Source: Bdellovibrionales bacterium (lineage in GTDB: Bacteria > Bdellovibrionota > FAC87 > UBA2466). From it: DNA of 57,820 nucleotides. Positions 50,732-57,820 of the stretch are shown here, piece after piece. Below the pieces are notes generated by a model that was given only the letters and a program-made list of their open reading frames with translations, did no database searches and had not been told where the DNA came from. The translations under genes and the position numbers were made by a program. Location: contig SXPJ01000073.1 in assembly GCA_005776395.1 (NCBI GenBank), positions 1-57,820 on the forward strand. The letters run 5' to 3'. The stretch's first letter is position 1. Every line of letters starts with the position of its first letter.

Positions 50732-53226
50732 CTAACACCAACTTCCGTGGAAAGGGCCATCAAATTAGTGCGTACTTTCTGGACTCCCATTAGATTTGAG
50801 GGTTCCTCTATCTCATAACCCATCTTTCGATAGGTTTTGATCCGATTCCTATACATTTTAAGCAACATCGCATTCCAAGAATCGACAAAATCAATAATTT
50901 GCACTCTAGATTTGCCTTCAACTAACCGGTGAATTCGACCCGCATATTGAATCATTCGGCCTTCGAAAGAAAGAGGTGTTGCTAAGATCAATGTGTCAAG
51001 TTCAGGCAGATCAAAGCCTTCACCAACGAGGGAAGCAGTGGACATCAAAACCACTGGCTTTTGTTGATGGCGAAATTCCTTCACTTGGCTTATTGCGCTT
51101 TGTCTTTTCTTGTTACTCAAACTGCCATCGAGTCTAACTATTTCAAGGGACGTGGCTGGGCAGGCAAATTCAAATTCCCTCTTTAAATCCAAGGCAAGTG
51201 CATCTAGGTGTTCCTTCCTATCGGATATAAGCAAAGGAAATCCATTCTTGCTGACTTCAGCAATGGCTTTCTTTGCCACAAGTGTATTCCTTGTAGAATT
51301 ATTAGTGAGATGGTGGATTAAGACGTGATAGGGTGGCGCCTGCCCGGCGTCTTCCGGAAGCTGAAAACCCGTTTCATAAATGGTAACGGTTTTTTTAAGA
51401 ATACCCCCGTCAGCTGACTTAATCTCATGCCTGATGGGACCGCACTGATGGAAGAGAATCTTTTCTAGGCCATCTTTGCGATACGGCGTGGCAGTAAGGC
51501 CTAGAACATACCTTGCCGGGATCTGTTTCAGGATGGCTTCAAATGAGGTAGCCGGAATGTGATGGCACTCATCAACGATAATTTGAGAGTATCGCTGGCT
51601 AATCTCGTTCAAGTCTTCGATTCGAGTCAGAGATTGCAATGTTCCTAAATCAATTCGCCCGGTAGCTTTCTTTGCATTGTTGTTTAGGGTTCCTATCTCC
51701 TTTTGAGGGATTGCAAGGAAAGAGGAAATTTTTTCTTTCCATTGATCAAATATTTGTCTGCGGTTTACTAATACAAGCGTTGATACCTTTCGTTCTGCGA
51801 TCAAAGCGCAAGCCATCACGGTCTTTCCTGCGCCAGGGGGCGCCGAAAGGATACCGATATCAGACGACTTGCAATTTTTGATGGCTGTTCGCTGAAGGTC
51901 CGTAAGTTGGCCTGTGAATTCAACCTTAATCTTGCGCCGAGCAACGCGTTCATCTCTGATAATCATTTTGGCACCGGCCAAGGTCAATACTCCTGTGACT
52001 GCATCGAGAACTCCTCTGGGTAGTAGCATGTCGTCCGTGCGCATTTCACCCGAAAAAATAAAGCGCGGATGAGGGTAGGTTTGCATTCTCATTCGTTGTT
52101 TTTTATAGAATTCAGGGTTGGGAAAGCTGGCAGTTTTTTTAAGTTTAGAAACCACTTTCCCAGGCAGATTGGCCAATGGGATTGAAAGCATAGGTCCAAA
52201 AGTAATTTCAATCGTCATTCCATCTAGTAGATGACGTTCACTGGGTGCAGCAATACTAGTTTCCAAAATCGCTTTATCTGTAATCCAGGCGATATCATCG
52301 AAGGCATCTGCTTTAGAACTAGGCTGTACTTTCGGTAACCATTTATCGAGTATTTCGCGCGCATCGGCAAATGAAAGGGTTCGAATTTGACTCAAATATC
52401 GCCACTGGTCTTGGATTGGGGTGAGAGTATCATCCAAGAAACAACTGTTACCGGATTGGCGGGGAATTTTTTGTAATGGCAAGGCAATAAGATTTCCAAA
52501 CCCTCCTTTCGGTAGATAATCTTGAGCAGGAAAAAATCGATCGTAAGAATCAAGGCTCAAACGAATATTAGACTCTGAGCATTTTGCTAAAATGATAGTG
52601 CCAATAGAACGGGCCATTCTAGCGGGAATGGGATCTTGAAAAAAAATCCAAGCGTGAGCTCCATTTCCTGACCGCGATCGCTCAATAGCCACGTCTATTC
52701 CTAGCTCTCGCGCAGTTTGCTTATATGCTAACGCATCACCTTCCCAACCAGCTTCATCAAAATCAGAGGCCAGAAAAACACAGGTGTCATCTTCACGAAT
52801 TGCATAGGTTCCGATGGTAGATACGCCCTTTAAATGGGATTCAACCGCCAGTTCATCGAGATGCGAAAATTTCTGGTGTTTGCAATCTGCACATTTAATC
52901 TCGGGCTTTTTGCAAATGGGTTTAACCCATTCATTTTCGCAGACCGGCGAGTAACCTTGCTTGCTCGTTTTTTTACTTTCCCAACGCTTGGGAAAGATAC
53001 CCTCCCTGCAACGAAAGAGTTTGAGAAAAAGGGAAATCTTTTCCTCTGAGCTAATAGGGACAATGTCTAGCACCCCCCGTCCTAACAACGGTGGCAGTTC
53101 GGAAGGCAAGGGAGTTGAATGCTGTTTCACTTTGATAGTTTTAATTTGAGATAATAAGGATTGGCGTTCTGTATCTAGAGCAGCGAGTCTTCGTTCCAGG
53201 GATTCGAGTGTATTTTCAGAACTCAT
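50728..53226 (-). CDS. TOTE-type archaeo-eukaryotic primase fused to SF2 helicase
   Basis: 832 residues. A coiled-coil start (1-35) is followed by a putative zinc site (C96, C105, C112, C115), and an AEP primase domain with DFDE (155-158; the D-x-D metal site), SGNGAHAWIFF (His near 191) and SLDSYDRFF (third acid near 226), plus GGFGNLIALPLQ, as in the TOTE conflict-system primase family. The C-terminal half is an SF2 helicase: PPGAGKT (463-469), DECHH (552-556), TATPYR (579-584), QYAGRIHR (760-767). It overlaps both RES upstream (ATGA) and DUF1917 downstream. Likely role: DNA-directed conflict or defence effector. Confidence 0.85.
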   Translation of the reverse strand: MSSENTLESLERRLAALDTERQSLLSQIKTIKVKQHSTPLPSELPPLLGRGVLDIVPISSEEKISLFLKLFRCREGIFPKRWESKKTSKQGYSPVCENEWVKPICKKPEIKCADCKHQKFSHLDELAVESHLKGVSTIGTYAIREDDTCVFLASDFDEAGWEGDALAYKQTARELGIDVAIERSRSGNGAHAWIFFQDPIPARMARSIGTIILAKCSESNIRLSLDSYDRFFPAQDYLPKGGFGNLIALPLQKIPRQSGNSCFLDDTLTPIQDQWRYLSQIRTLSFADAREILDKWLPKVQPSSKADAFDDIAWITDKAILETSIAAPSERHLLDGMTIEITFGPMLSIPLANLPGKVVSKLKKTASFPNPEFYKKQRMRMQTYPHPRFIFSGEMRTDDMLLPRGVLDAVTGVLTLAGAKMIIRDERVARRKIKVEFTGQLTDLQRTAIKNCKSSDIGILSAPPGAGKTVMACALIAERKVSTLVLVNRRQIFDQWKEKISSFLAIPQKEIGTLNNNAKKATGRIDLGTLQSLTRIEDLNEISQRYSQIIVDECHHIPATSFEAILKQIPARYVLGLTATPYRKDGLEKILFHQCGPIRHEIKSADGGILKKTVTIYETGFQLPEDAGQAPPYHVLIHHLTNNSTRNTLVAKKAIAEVSKNGFPLLISDRKEHLDALALDLKREFEFACPATSLEIVRLDGSLSNKKRQSAISQVKEFRHQQKPVVLMSTASLVGEGFDLPELDTLILATPLSFEGRMIQYAGRIHRLVEGKSRVQIIDFVDSWNAMLLKMYRNRIKTYRKMGYEIEEPSNLMGVQKVRTNLMALSTEVGVR

Positions 53227-54113
53227 TGAATAAATCTCATCCAGCTCGCAGAGTCCATTCGCCTGTTGGTAACTTCGGGTGGAATAACGCCCTGCAGTTC
53301 AATCGCGCATTGAGAACCTTCGAAGTTTTTAGGAAAAATAGCTAGACATTTCTTCCCAGTTTTCTTGGATTTATACAGAATTCCCTGTAAGCCAGCGGAT
53401 TCTATGATTTGCCCAAAGATTTGAGAGTTGGATGGAGTATCTGCTTGTTGAGGGAAACGTCTCCAATTAGGATCCAATAGGGAATTATAAAGGGCATCCA
53501 CATTTGTAATTACCGATTGGGCCTCGATCTTATAATGCTTCGCCATTTCAGAAATTTTTTTTGGGATCTTGAAACCCTTGGTGATACTGACAAACTCCAT
53601 AAGGGCCTTTTTATTCTCAACATCAAAGATGGCATCTAGCTTTCCAGAAATACTAACGATAGAGATCGGCTCTGTCTCCGATAAAGTAAGCTCAGGAGCT
53701 GTGACCCCCCGCAGTTTTTGATCTTCAGAAAGACCAAATTTTTCCATGTACGCTGTTTTTCTATCCTCCGCCAAATAAAGCGCAGGGAACTTTGAGAACT
53801 TGCTCTCATCGATGTCACCGATGTTAAATCGTCCCCCTGGTGGGCTGGCAATACTCCCGATTGCTGATAAAGGATTAAGTGTAAATGCGTATGTTACAAC
53901 CCGTTGCCAATCCTCAAATTCGTAGGGTTGAGAGTTTAGAATGAAAAGTTTTTTGAGGTCGTCGAAAACTTGCGCTCTTTGGTGTGCAAGAACGGAATAG
54001 ACATTCCAATAATACTCCAGCACTTGGTTCTTGATGTTCTCCCACTGTTTGATGTCATGGACAGAAAATTTGTCCAGAAGGTAGAGTGGAGATTTGTTTA
54101 TTTTCTTTTTCAT
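53223..54113 (-). CDS. RES-domain toxin
   Basis: 296 residues. The RES core is visible: SPPGGRFNIGDIDES with Arg, LYLAEDRKTAYMEKFG with the Glu, and a C-terminal Ser/Asn region (TPSNSQIFGQIIESAGLQGILYKS). RES toxins deplete NAD+. The protein is longer than a minimal RES toxin because of an N-terminal helical extension of about 90 residues. It lies 13 bases after the antitoxin and four bases into the helicase start, so toxin and primase-helicase are made together, an unusual linkage. Confidence 0.82.
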   Translation of the reverse strand: MKKKINKSPLYLLDKFSVHDIKQWENIKNQVLEYYWNVYSVLAHQRAQVFDDLKKLFILNSQPYEFEDWQRVVTYAFTLNPLSAIGSIASPPGGRFNIGDIDESKFSKFPALYLAEDRKTAYMEKFGLSEDQKLRGVTAPELTLSETEPISIVSISGKLDAIFDVENKKALMEFVSITKGFKIPKKISEMAKHYKIEAQSVITNVDALYNSLLDPNWRRFPQQADTPSNSQIFGQIIESAGLQGILYKSKKTGKKCLAIFPKNFEGSQCAIELQGVIPPEVTNRRMDSASWMRFIQ

Positions 54114-54126
54114 CGAAAAAATTTCA

Positions 54127-54519
54127 CTAGGGCGAGATCCCAGCTAGAGCGGATTGAACAAATTTCAAAAGTTTTTTATACCGCCCGTAACGGATCATTT
54201 CTCTAGGAGCAATATTGCCAAGCAACGGATTGGGTAATTGAAACCAAAGTGCCGTTTTTTGAACGTCTCCTTTGAAGTAACCTGCCACCAATTCGCAAAT
54301 CACGGCAATTTCGGTAAGTCGTTGTTCTAGCTCTTGGGGAATTCTTTCATCATAACGGATCGATGATTTGGGAAGAGTTGTGGCTTTGGCCACGTCAGTT
54401 TGATCGAACTTCAAAAAATCCACTACCCGTTTGGGTTCTAGCTTGGATTTTTCAAAGAACTTTAAATAATCATGGTTGGGCACATTGCTAAAAACCTGTG
54501 CAGATGAGGATGAACGCAT
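54127..54519 (-). CDS. Xre/MbcA/ParS-type antitoxin
   Basis: 130 residues. The C-terminal toxin-binding domain is clear: RLTEIAVICELVAGYFKGDVQKTALWFQLPNPLLGNIAPREMI, the MbcA/ParS/Xre (DUF2384) pattern that places a tail in the RES active site. The N-terminal part contains an HTH-like helix pair (VVDFLKFDQTDVAKATTLPKSSIRY). First gene of the operon; AT-rich DNA upstream (54520-54682, about 20% GC in places) should carry the autoregulated promoter. Confidence 0.85.
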   Translation of the reverse strand: MRSSSSAQVFSNVPNHDYLKFFEKSKLEPKRVVDFLKFDQTDVAKATTLPKSSIRYDERIPQELEQRLTEIAVICELVAGYFKGDVQKTALWFQLPNPLLGNIAPREMIRYGRYKKLLKFVQSALAGISP

Positions 54520-54682
54520 ATGGGATCTCCTATAAAACCTCTATTTGCCAAATTAATACCATATTATAACCATAAAATAACCAAAAATTATGCAAGTGTG
54601 TAGATTAATTATTTTAAATACTTACAAATTATATAAAACAATTTGATGTGCCAAAAGATAAGCGGTTTTAGATTTTAGTAGG

Positions 54683-55111
54683 TCAATTCTGTCTAAGAAG
54701 TTCACCCACTGTTAACTCTTCTCGGACTGGTATCAAGGACTCAAGGTGAGGAGGCTGCACCCAAGTATAACTATCATTTTCAGTTCTGAATTCGAGAATC
54801 ACATTATCGCCTTTGGCATGAACCGAGAGGCTTTCGCACTCGTATTTAGAGATGACCTTAAGATGGACCAATTTACTGGGAATTCGGCACATGAACAAAC
54901 GCGTCCCCCAGTTGGCATAATATTGAAATACATCGTAGTAGCGTTCCATCATGGCTGTCGGGTTACCCTTGAAACCACCAAAATGGTATTCATTGGTAAA
55001 GCTCGTCGGCGTAATTTCCGCCCGTGTCGATAACTTTCGGACCGTCTGCATCTGAGCAGACGTCAGCGGTTGATCGATCGCCTGAAATTCATATTACTGA
55101 TATTCACTCAT
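54683..55111 (-). pseudogene. truncated hypothetical gene with nonsense codon 6
   Basis: ATG at 55111 is followed by SEYQ and then TAA (55094-55096), after which the same frame continues with YEFQAIDQPLTSAQ, LSTRAEITPTSFTNEYHFGG and YYANWGTRLFMCRIPSKL. This N-terminal block (YEFQAID-PLT ... NWGTR) belongs to long uncharacterised proteins common in soil bacteria; here the frame ends after 143 codons at LLRQN. A single Tyr-to-stop change and a missing 3' part make it a decayed gene. Translation from ATG 55051 would give a 122-residue piece. Confidence 0.6.
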
Positions 55112-55170
55112 AAAATTCTCTGCTTCTTTTTTAGCGTATTTATGGGGAAAGTTAAAGTTGGAATTCTCTC

Positions 55171-56322
55171 TTAATATTGATCTAAGTGGAACCTGCGTTT
55201 GTTTTTGTAGCTTCTCCAAGTTCTATCGATGCTTGAATGTCCCATCCAGATACTGATATTTTCCAAAGAATGCCCCTTCGAAAGCATGAGATCTGTAAAT
55301 CCCTTTCTGCCTGCATAGAGATCATAGCCAGCGCCAAAGTACCGGTGCACTGTTTTCGAAAGCGGTCTTCTAAAGTTTCCCGGGGAAATGATTCCAGGTC
55401 CAAATTCCTGTTCGCTATAGAGTATTGGAATCGGCTTCCATCGATCTTCGGGTGGGAGTGCCACCAGTTTTGTTTGAAAGACCTTAAGAATCCTTCTTCC
55501 CGAATTTATCCTTTCAACTGTGCATGAGCTCATCTTTTTCAAATTCTCGACTTCCTGTGGTCTTAGACCAAACCACATTGTTAAGTATAGGAAATTGAAA
55601 TGCGAGGGCCGCATTTTATCTTTCGCCCTCACAAGTATTTCCGTGGTCAGAGGTAACGACGGTCTTCTTCGTTTGGATTTTTGATAAAAACTTTCAAGTA
55701 GCAGTTGTCTTTCGTAACCTCTGGGGACCCCAACAGGGAGAAATGGCTTGGCCAGTTTCCTTGAGATGAAAAACCCCCATAGGTTCGCCGTTCTTAAGAT
55801 CGCATGGATATAATAGAGGCTTAACTGCCTTGAACGAAAATAGTCGTAGATGGTTTTCATATGAAAAAACCACTCCCATGGATCGATTCGGATAGTTTCG
55901 ATCATTTTTTGAGTCGCGTTCCAGATTGTAGATACCCGCCGGAAACTCCTTCGTCCCCGTACCGTCTTCTCATAACGGACTTGTAAAAATAGTTTTTCAA
56001 ATTCCTCGACAAACTTCTCAGGAAGAAGCGAGTCTCGCCTCAATTTTGATTCCCTTTTTTCTTTCTCAAGCCGTCTAATCCTTTCTTCCTGGTACTTGAG
56101 ATGAAGTTCGGCATTCAGTTGGCGCATTCGGACCTTTGCTTCCTCGTAACTCATCCCGGCGTGGAAACCTAAGCTTGACCAGCGATCTTTAGAAATATCC
56201 CAGGTGCGCCTGTGGCTGGGCCGGTAGGCACCTTCGATGTCTTTGCGCTTATACGATACGAACTGAACTTTCCAATTTGGGGACTTCTTGCGATGCGGCA
56301 GCGATCTAATATAGTAACCCAT
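55171..56322 (-). CDS. tyrosine recombinase (integrase) of the island
   Basis: 383 residues. An Arg/Lys-rich N-terminal part, a SAM-like core-binding domain and a catalytic domain. Catalytic residues: Arg in FGLRPQEV, Lys in VFQTKLVAL, Arg in YAGRKGFTDL, His in MGHSS and Tyr in TWRSYKN. The His normally three residues before the second Arg is replaced by Tyr. The gene starts about 175 bases inside the right att-like repeat (56496-56572), the standard place for an island integrase. Confidence 0.85.
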   Translation of the reverse strand: MGYYIRSLPHRKKSPNWKVQFVSYKRKDIEGAYRPSHRRTWDISKDRWSSLGFHAGMSYEEAKVRMRQLNAELHLKYQEERIRRLEKEKRESKLRRDSLLPEKFVEEFEKLFLQVRYEKTVRGRRSFRRVSTIWNATQKMIETIRIDPWEWFFHMKTIYDYFRSRQLSLYYIHAILRTANLWGFFISRKLAKPFLPVGVPRGYERQLLLESFYQKSKRRRPSLPLTTEILVRAKDKMRPSHFNFLYLTMWFGLRPQEVENLKKMSSCTVERINSGRRILKVFQTKLVALPPEDRWKPIPILYSEQEFGPGIISPGNFRRPLSKTVHRYFGAGYDLYAGRKGFTDLMLSKGHSLENISIWMGHSSIDRTWRSYKNKRRFHLDQY

Positions 56323-56368
56323 AGGACCTCCGATATGACTTCTTTTCGGAATATTAAAGGCGACTACC

Positions 56369-56464
56369 GCGTCTCAATCAGACGCTGTTTTTGATTCTAA
56401 GTATTTGAAAAAATTGAATGTAGAAATCGGGGCGGCGAATTGATCCTGACGTCCTAAGTATTTG
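56369..56464. other. hairpin and direct repeats between integrase and att-like site
   Basis: A stem GCGTCT (56369-56374) - CAATC - AGACGC (56380-56385) followed by TGTTTTT looks like a plus-strand terminator facing the integrase. Upstream of the integrase, the 11-base sequence CTAAGTATTTG occurs at 56397-56407 and at 56454-56464, each followed by a similar A-rich stretch with GTAGAAA. These could be accessory recombinase sites or promoter repeats. Confidence 0.5.
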
Positions 56465-56495
56465 TAACAAAAAGTAGAAACAAAGCAAATCAATA

Positions 56496-56572
56496 ACTTG
56501 CTACGGAGCGATATCTACCAAGATCTACAGAGATCGACAGAAATGTACTCTGATTGGTTGCAAGTGGTTGCA
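56496..56572. repeat. right att-like site of the island
   Basis: 77-bp partner of 45281-45357, same block order and spacing (ACTTGCT, CCAAGATC, GAAAT, TGCAAGTGNNTGCA). It ends 10 bases from the stop of the HTH antitoxin gene at 56582 and is next to the integrase. It is read as attR; the TGCAAGTG block could be the crossover core. Confidence 0.55.
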
Positions 56573-56581
56573 GTGCCAGAC

Positions 56582-57073
56582 CTACCTTGACCATTCGGTT
56601 GCCATCTTTACAGCATCAAGCTTAAGTGCTTTTGCGATCTTAAGTAACGTGAGTCGCCGAGGCATTGAGCCAGAGTTAAAAAACCGGGATAGTGAAGGCT
56701 GAGGGATGCCTGTCAACTCAGATAACTTGGTGAGTCCCCCTTTCTGATTTACTTCAATAATAAGCGAGTCTTTAAACTTACGAATGTTTTTGGCGATCTC
56801 GTCTAGATCATTAAATTTAACGTAGGGAGCCTCTGCCCGCTCGGTTTGAGCGCAGTCATCAATCATATCTTGAATATCTGCGACAATTTCACTTTTTTCC
56901 TTGGCATCACCTTCAGAGATCCACATCTTCATAAGATCGTAGACCCCATCGAAAGCGATAGCTGTTTGAACCGCTTGGGTAATAAAATTCGTTGGCAATT
57001 TTGCAGCTTTCATACTCGTCGCGATCTCAAAGAGTTCCATCTGATGATCTGGTGCAAGTTTTTCTGCTTTCAT
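56582..57073 (-). CDS. HTH (XRE-type) antitoxin
   Basis: 163 residues. The C-terminal helix-turn-helix is clear: GGLTKLSELTGIPQPSLSRFFNSGSMPRRLTLLKIAKAL. The N-terminal 90 residues (helical, ELFEIATSMKAAKLPTNFI) are probably for toxin binding. Its start overlaps the toxin stop (ATGA), and the order toxin-antitoxin is that of HigBA-like modules. It lies just outside the right att-like site and may belong to the host chromosome or to a neighbouring element. Confidence 0.75.
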   Translation of the reverse strand: MKAEKLAPDHQMELFEIATSMKAAKLPTNFITQAVQTAIAFDGVYDLMKMWISEGDAKEKSEIVADIQDMIDDCAQTERAEAPYVKFNDLDEIAKNIRKFKDSLIIEVNQKGGLTKLSELTGIPQPSLSRFFNSGSMPRRLTLLKIAKALKLDAVKMATEWSR

Positions 57074-57468
57074 GATAATCGTCCCCTTTCTGTATAAACA
57101 CCTTGGCGAATAAGTTGAAGATGTGTCTTGAAGCGAGCAAGCCTTCTTTGCTCGTATTTGGGATTTTCTTTAACATAGGCCTCACAAAGAAACGCATGCT
57201 TTAAAAGTCCCACTGGGAGCCGGATTTCTACTCTTCCATTTCCCATCTTGTCCCACTTCATTTTAAAGCCATCTTGAATTTTTTGCCCCGGAGGGCATTC
57301 AGCGATAGACCAAAATTGTTGAACACTGAATTTTGTATCATTCGGATAATTCTTAAGTCTCATGACGTCCGGGCGCATCGTTTTCTTGTATTGCTCACCT
57401 GTGAATGCCACTCGACTTTTTAAATCGAGATAAGCATCTAAAGCCCATTCAGTAATAATAATTTCCAT
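57070..57468 (-). CDS. putative toxin of a HigB/RelE-like module
   Basis: 132 residues from ATG 57468, which has GGAG eight bases upstream; the frame can extend to 57492. Sequence: IIITEWALDAYLDLKSR at the N-terminus, then a compact basic domain with Trp, Tyr and Arg (KWDKMGNGRVEIRLPVGLL, RRLARFKTHLQLIRQGVY). The length and context with the HTH partner suggest a type II toxin, but the RelE fold is not certain from sequence. A perfect operator-like palindrome overlaps the region before the start. Confidence 0.55.
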   Translation of the reverse strand: MEIIITEWALDAYLDLKSRVAFTGEQYKKTMRPDVMRLKNYPNDTKFSVQQFWSIAECPPGQKIQDGFKMKWDKMGNGRVEIRLPVGLLKHAFLCEAYVKENPKYEQRRLARFKTHLQLIRQGVYTERGRLS

Positions 57469-57480
57469 CCGTTCTCCGAT

Positions 57481-57499
57481 GTTAGCTCTCATAGCTAAC
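57481..57499. promoter_or_regulatory. operator-like palindrome of the toxin-antitoxin module
   Basis: GTTAGCT (57481-57487) - CTCAT - AGCTAAC (57493-57499), a perfect 7-base inverted repeat 12 bases upstream of the toxin ATG, next to the AT-rich -10-like region (TATATTA) at about 57505-57517. It fits autorepression by the HTH antitoxin. From 57500 to 57733 I see no supported gene. Confidence 0.55.
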
Positions 57500-57663
57500 T
57501 TATATGCCTAATATAACATAAATAACATTTATAAACAATGTAAATTATCTATTTGAAATTACACTTATTTTTTAGTTGCTTTAACCAATGCAATTTTGAC
57601 CTGGTGGGTAGTTTCGCTGGGGCCGCGCTAGCGTTACGAAAGCGTTTTTTGACCCCTAAGACT

Positions 57664-57685
57664 CTGGAATCACAACCTTTAAATG
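57664..57685. repeat. 22-bp exact repeat, right copy
   Basis: Identical to 45187-45208 and in the same orientation. Here it is followed by DNA with two copies of TGGTTTACACT (57700-57710 and 57725-57735) 25 bases apart, which look like the end of an insertion sequence on the minus strand. Confidence 0.7.
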
Positions 57686-57733
57686 TACTTCTTGGTACCT
57701 GGTTTACACTTTATACCGGGCACATGGTTTACA

Positions 57734-57820
57734 CTATTCTGCACTGTTCACACCTGTATAGTTAGGTTTAAGCCCGAAAGGATCGTCCTTTGGGGCAAAC
57801 TTTTGACTGAACTCGTCGAA
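57734..57820 (-). CDS. 3' end of a possible insertion-sequence gene (runs off window)
   Basis: A minus-strand frame open from the window edge to a TAG at 57734, 28 residues: FDEFSQKFAPKDDPFG, then LKPNYTGVNSAE. Just after the stop is DNA with the tandem TGGTTTACACT elements typical of IS ends. A transposase (for example IS481-like) is possible but the fragment is too short to be sure. Confidence 0.3.
   Translation of the reverse strand, partial: FDEFSQKFAPKDDPFGLKPNYTGVNSAE

Noticed and set aside
56582-57468. Including the HTH/toxin pair as island cargo
   Set aside because: The pair lies outside the right att-like repeat, so it may belong to the chromosome or to another element.
57553-57765. 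70-codon plus-strand reading frame near the right edge
   Set aside because: No ribosome site, low-complexity translation, and it crosses the 22-bp repeat and IS-end-like repeats; most likely chance.

Overview
The window reads as about 58 kb of AT-rich chromosome from a Gram-negative (diderm) bacterium. The evidence is a type IV pilus secretin operon (pilMNOPQ), system II cytochrome c maturation genes (ccsA/resB), an HtrA protease, a Tat-exported multicopper oxidase and a PHA-regulator-like protein. This set, with a FYDLN-type zinc-ribbon protein, a double M16 peptidase and a reduced Tad-like pilin locus, suggests Bdellovibrionota or a related 'delta' lineage. That placement is inference; no rRNA or other taxonomic marker is present.

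Positions 1-42.5 kb are mostly core genome, densely packed and often overlapping. In order: the 3' part of an htrA/degP gene, a PfkB kinase, a zinc-ribbon protein; a seven-gene minus-strand locus with an Flp pilin, TadE-like and other prepilin-like proteins, CpaB and a PEGA protein (6180 to 2542); cardiolipin synthase; a PhaR-like regulator; pilMNOPQ (14931 to 9769); RDD protein, SSB, HemW and an M16 protease, where hemW has no intergenic DNA on either side; ccsA-resB-ygfZ-DUF971-mrp; a secreted hydrolase; a membrane Ser/Thr kinase; a strongly structured probable RNA ending in an intrinsic terminator (29158-29324); lysA with a glycosyltransferase; an ABC importer with a double-length permease; then a periplasmic redox/copper-flavoured group (c-type cytochrome lipoprotein, large secreted protein, multicopper oxidase, helical periplasmic protein, CREST-type membrane hydrolase) and an AraC regulator.

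Positions 42.6-57.8 kb are accessory. The left part is a scrapyard of gene fragments (SPFH/flotillin-like pieces on opposite strands, a 32-codon ABC ATPase stub, an ISL3-like transposase remnant with an internal inverted piece) around an intact AAA/DUF4143 ATPase with tandem palindromic operators. An island of about 11.2 kb is bracketed by two collinear 77-bp att-like repeats (45281-45357 and 56496-56572), with a tyrosine recombinase at its right end.

The main cargo is a minus-strand operon at 54519-49250: an Xre/MbcA/ParS-type antitoxin, a RES-domain toxin, a TOTE-type archaeo-eukaryotic primase fused to an SF2 helicase, a DUF1917/phosphothreonine-lyase-like protein, an exported DUF4431-like protein, and an RNNNPGN lysozyme-like/DUF3892-like protein. 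The last three genes occur a second time at 46966-45400, preceded by a 16-codon stub matching the helicase C-terminus, so the four-gene unit was present twice and one copy was eroded. Between the copies lie an AbrB antitoxin with a truncated PIN toxin, a frameshifted exported protein and a Rieske oxygenase behind a nested palindromic operator. The RES/TOTE/DUF1917/DUF4431/RNNNPGN assembly is the best candidate here for an undescribed conflict or defence system.
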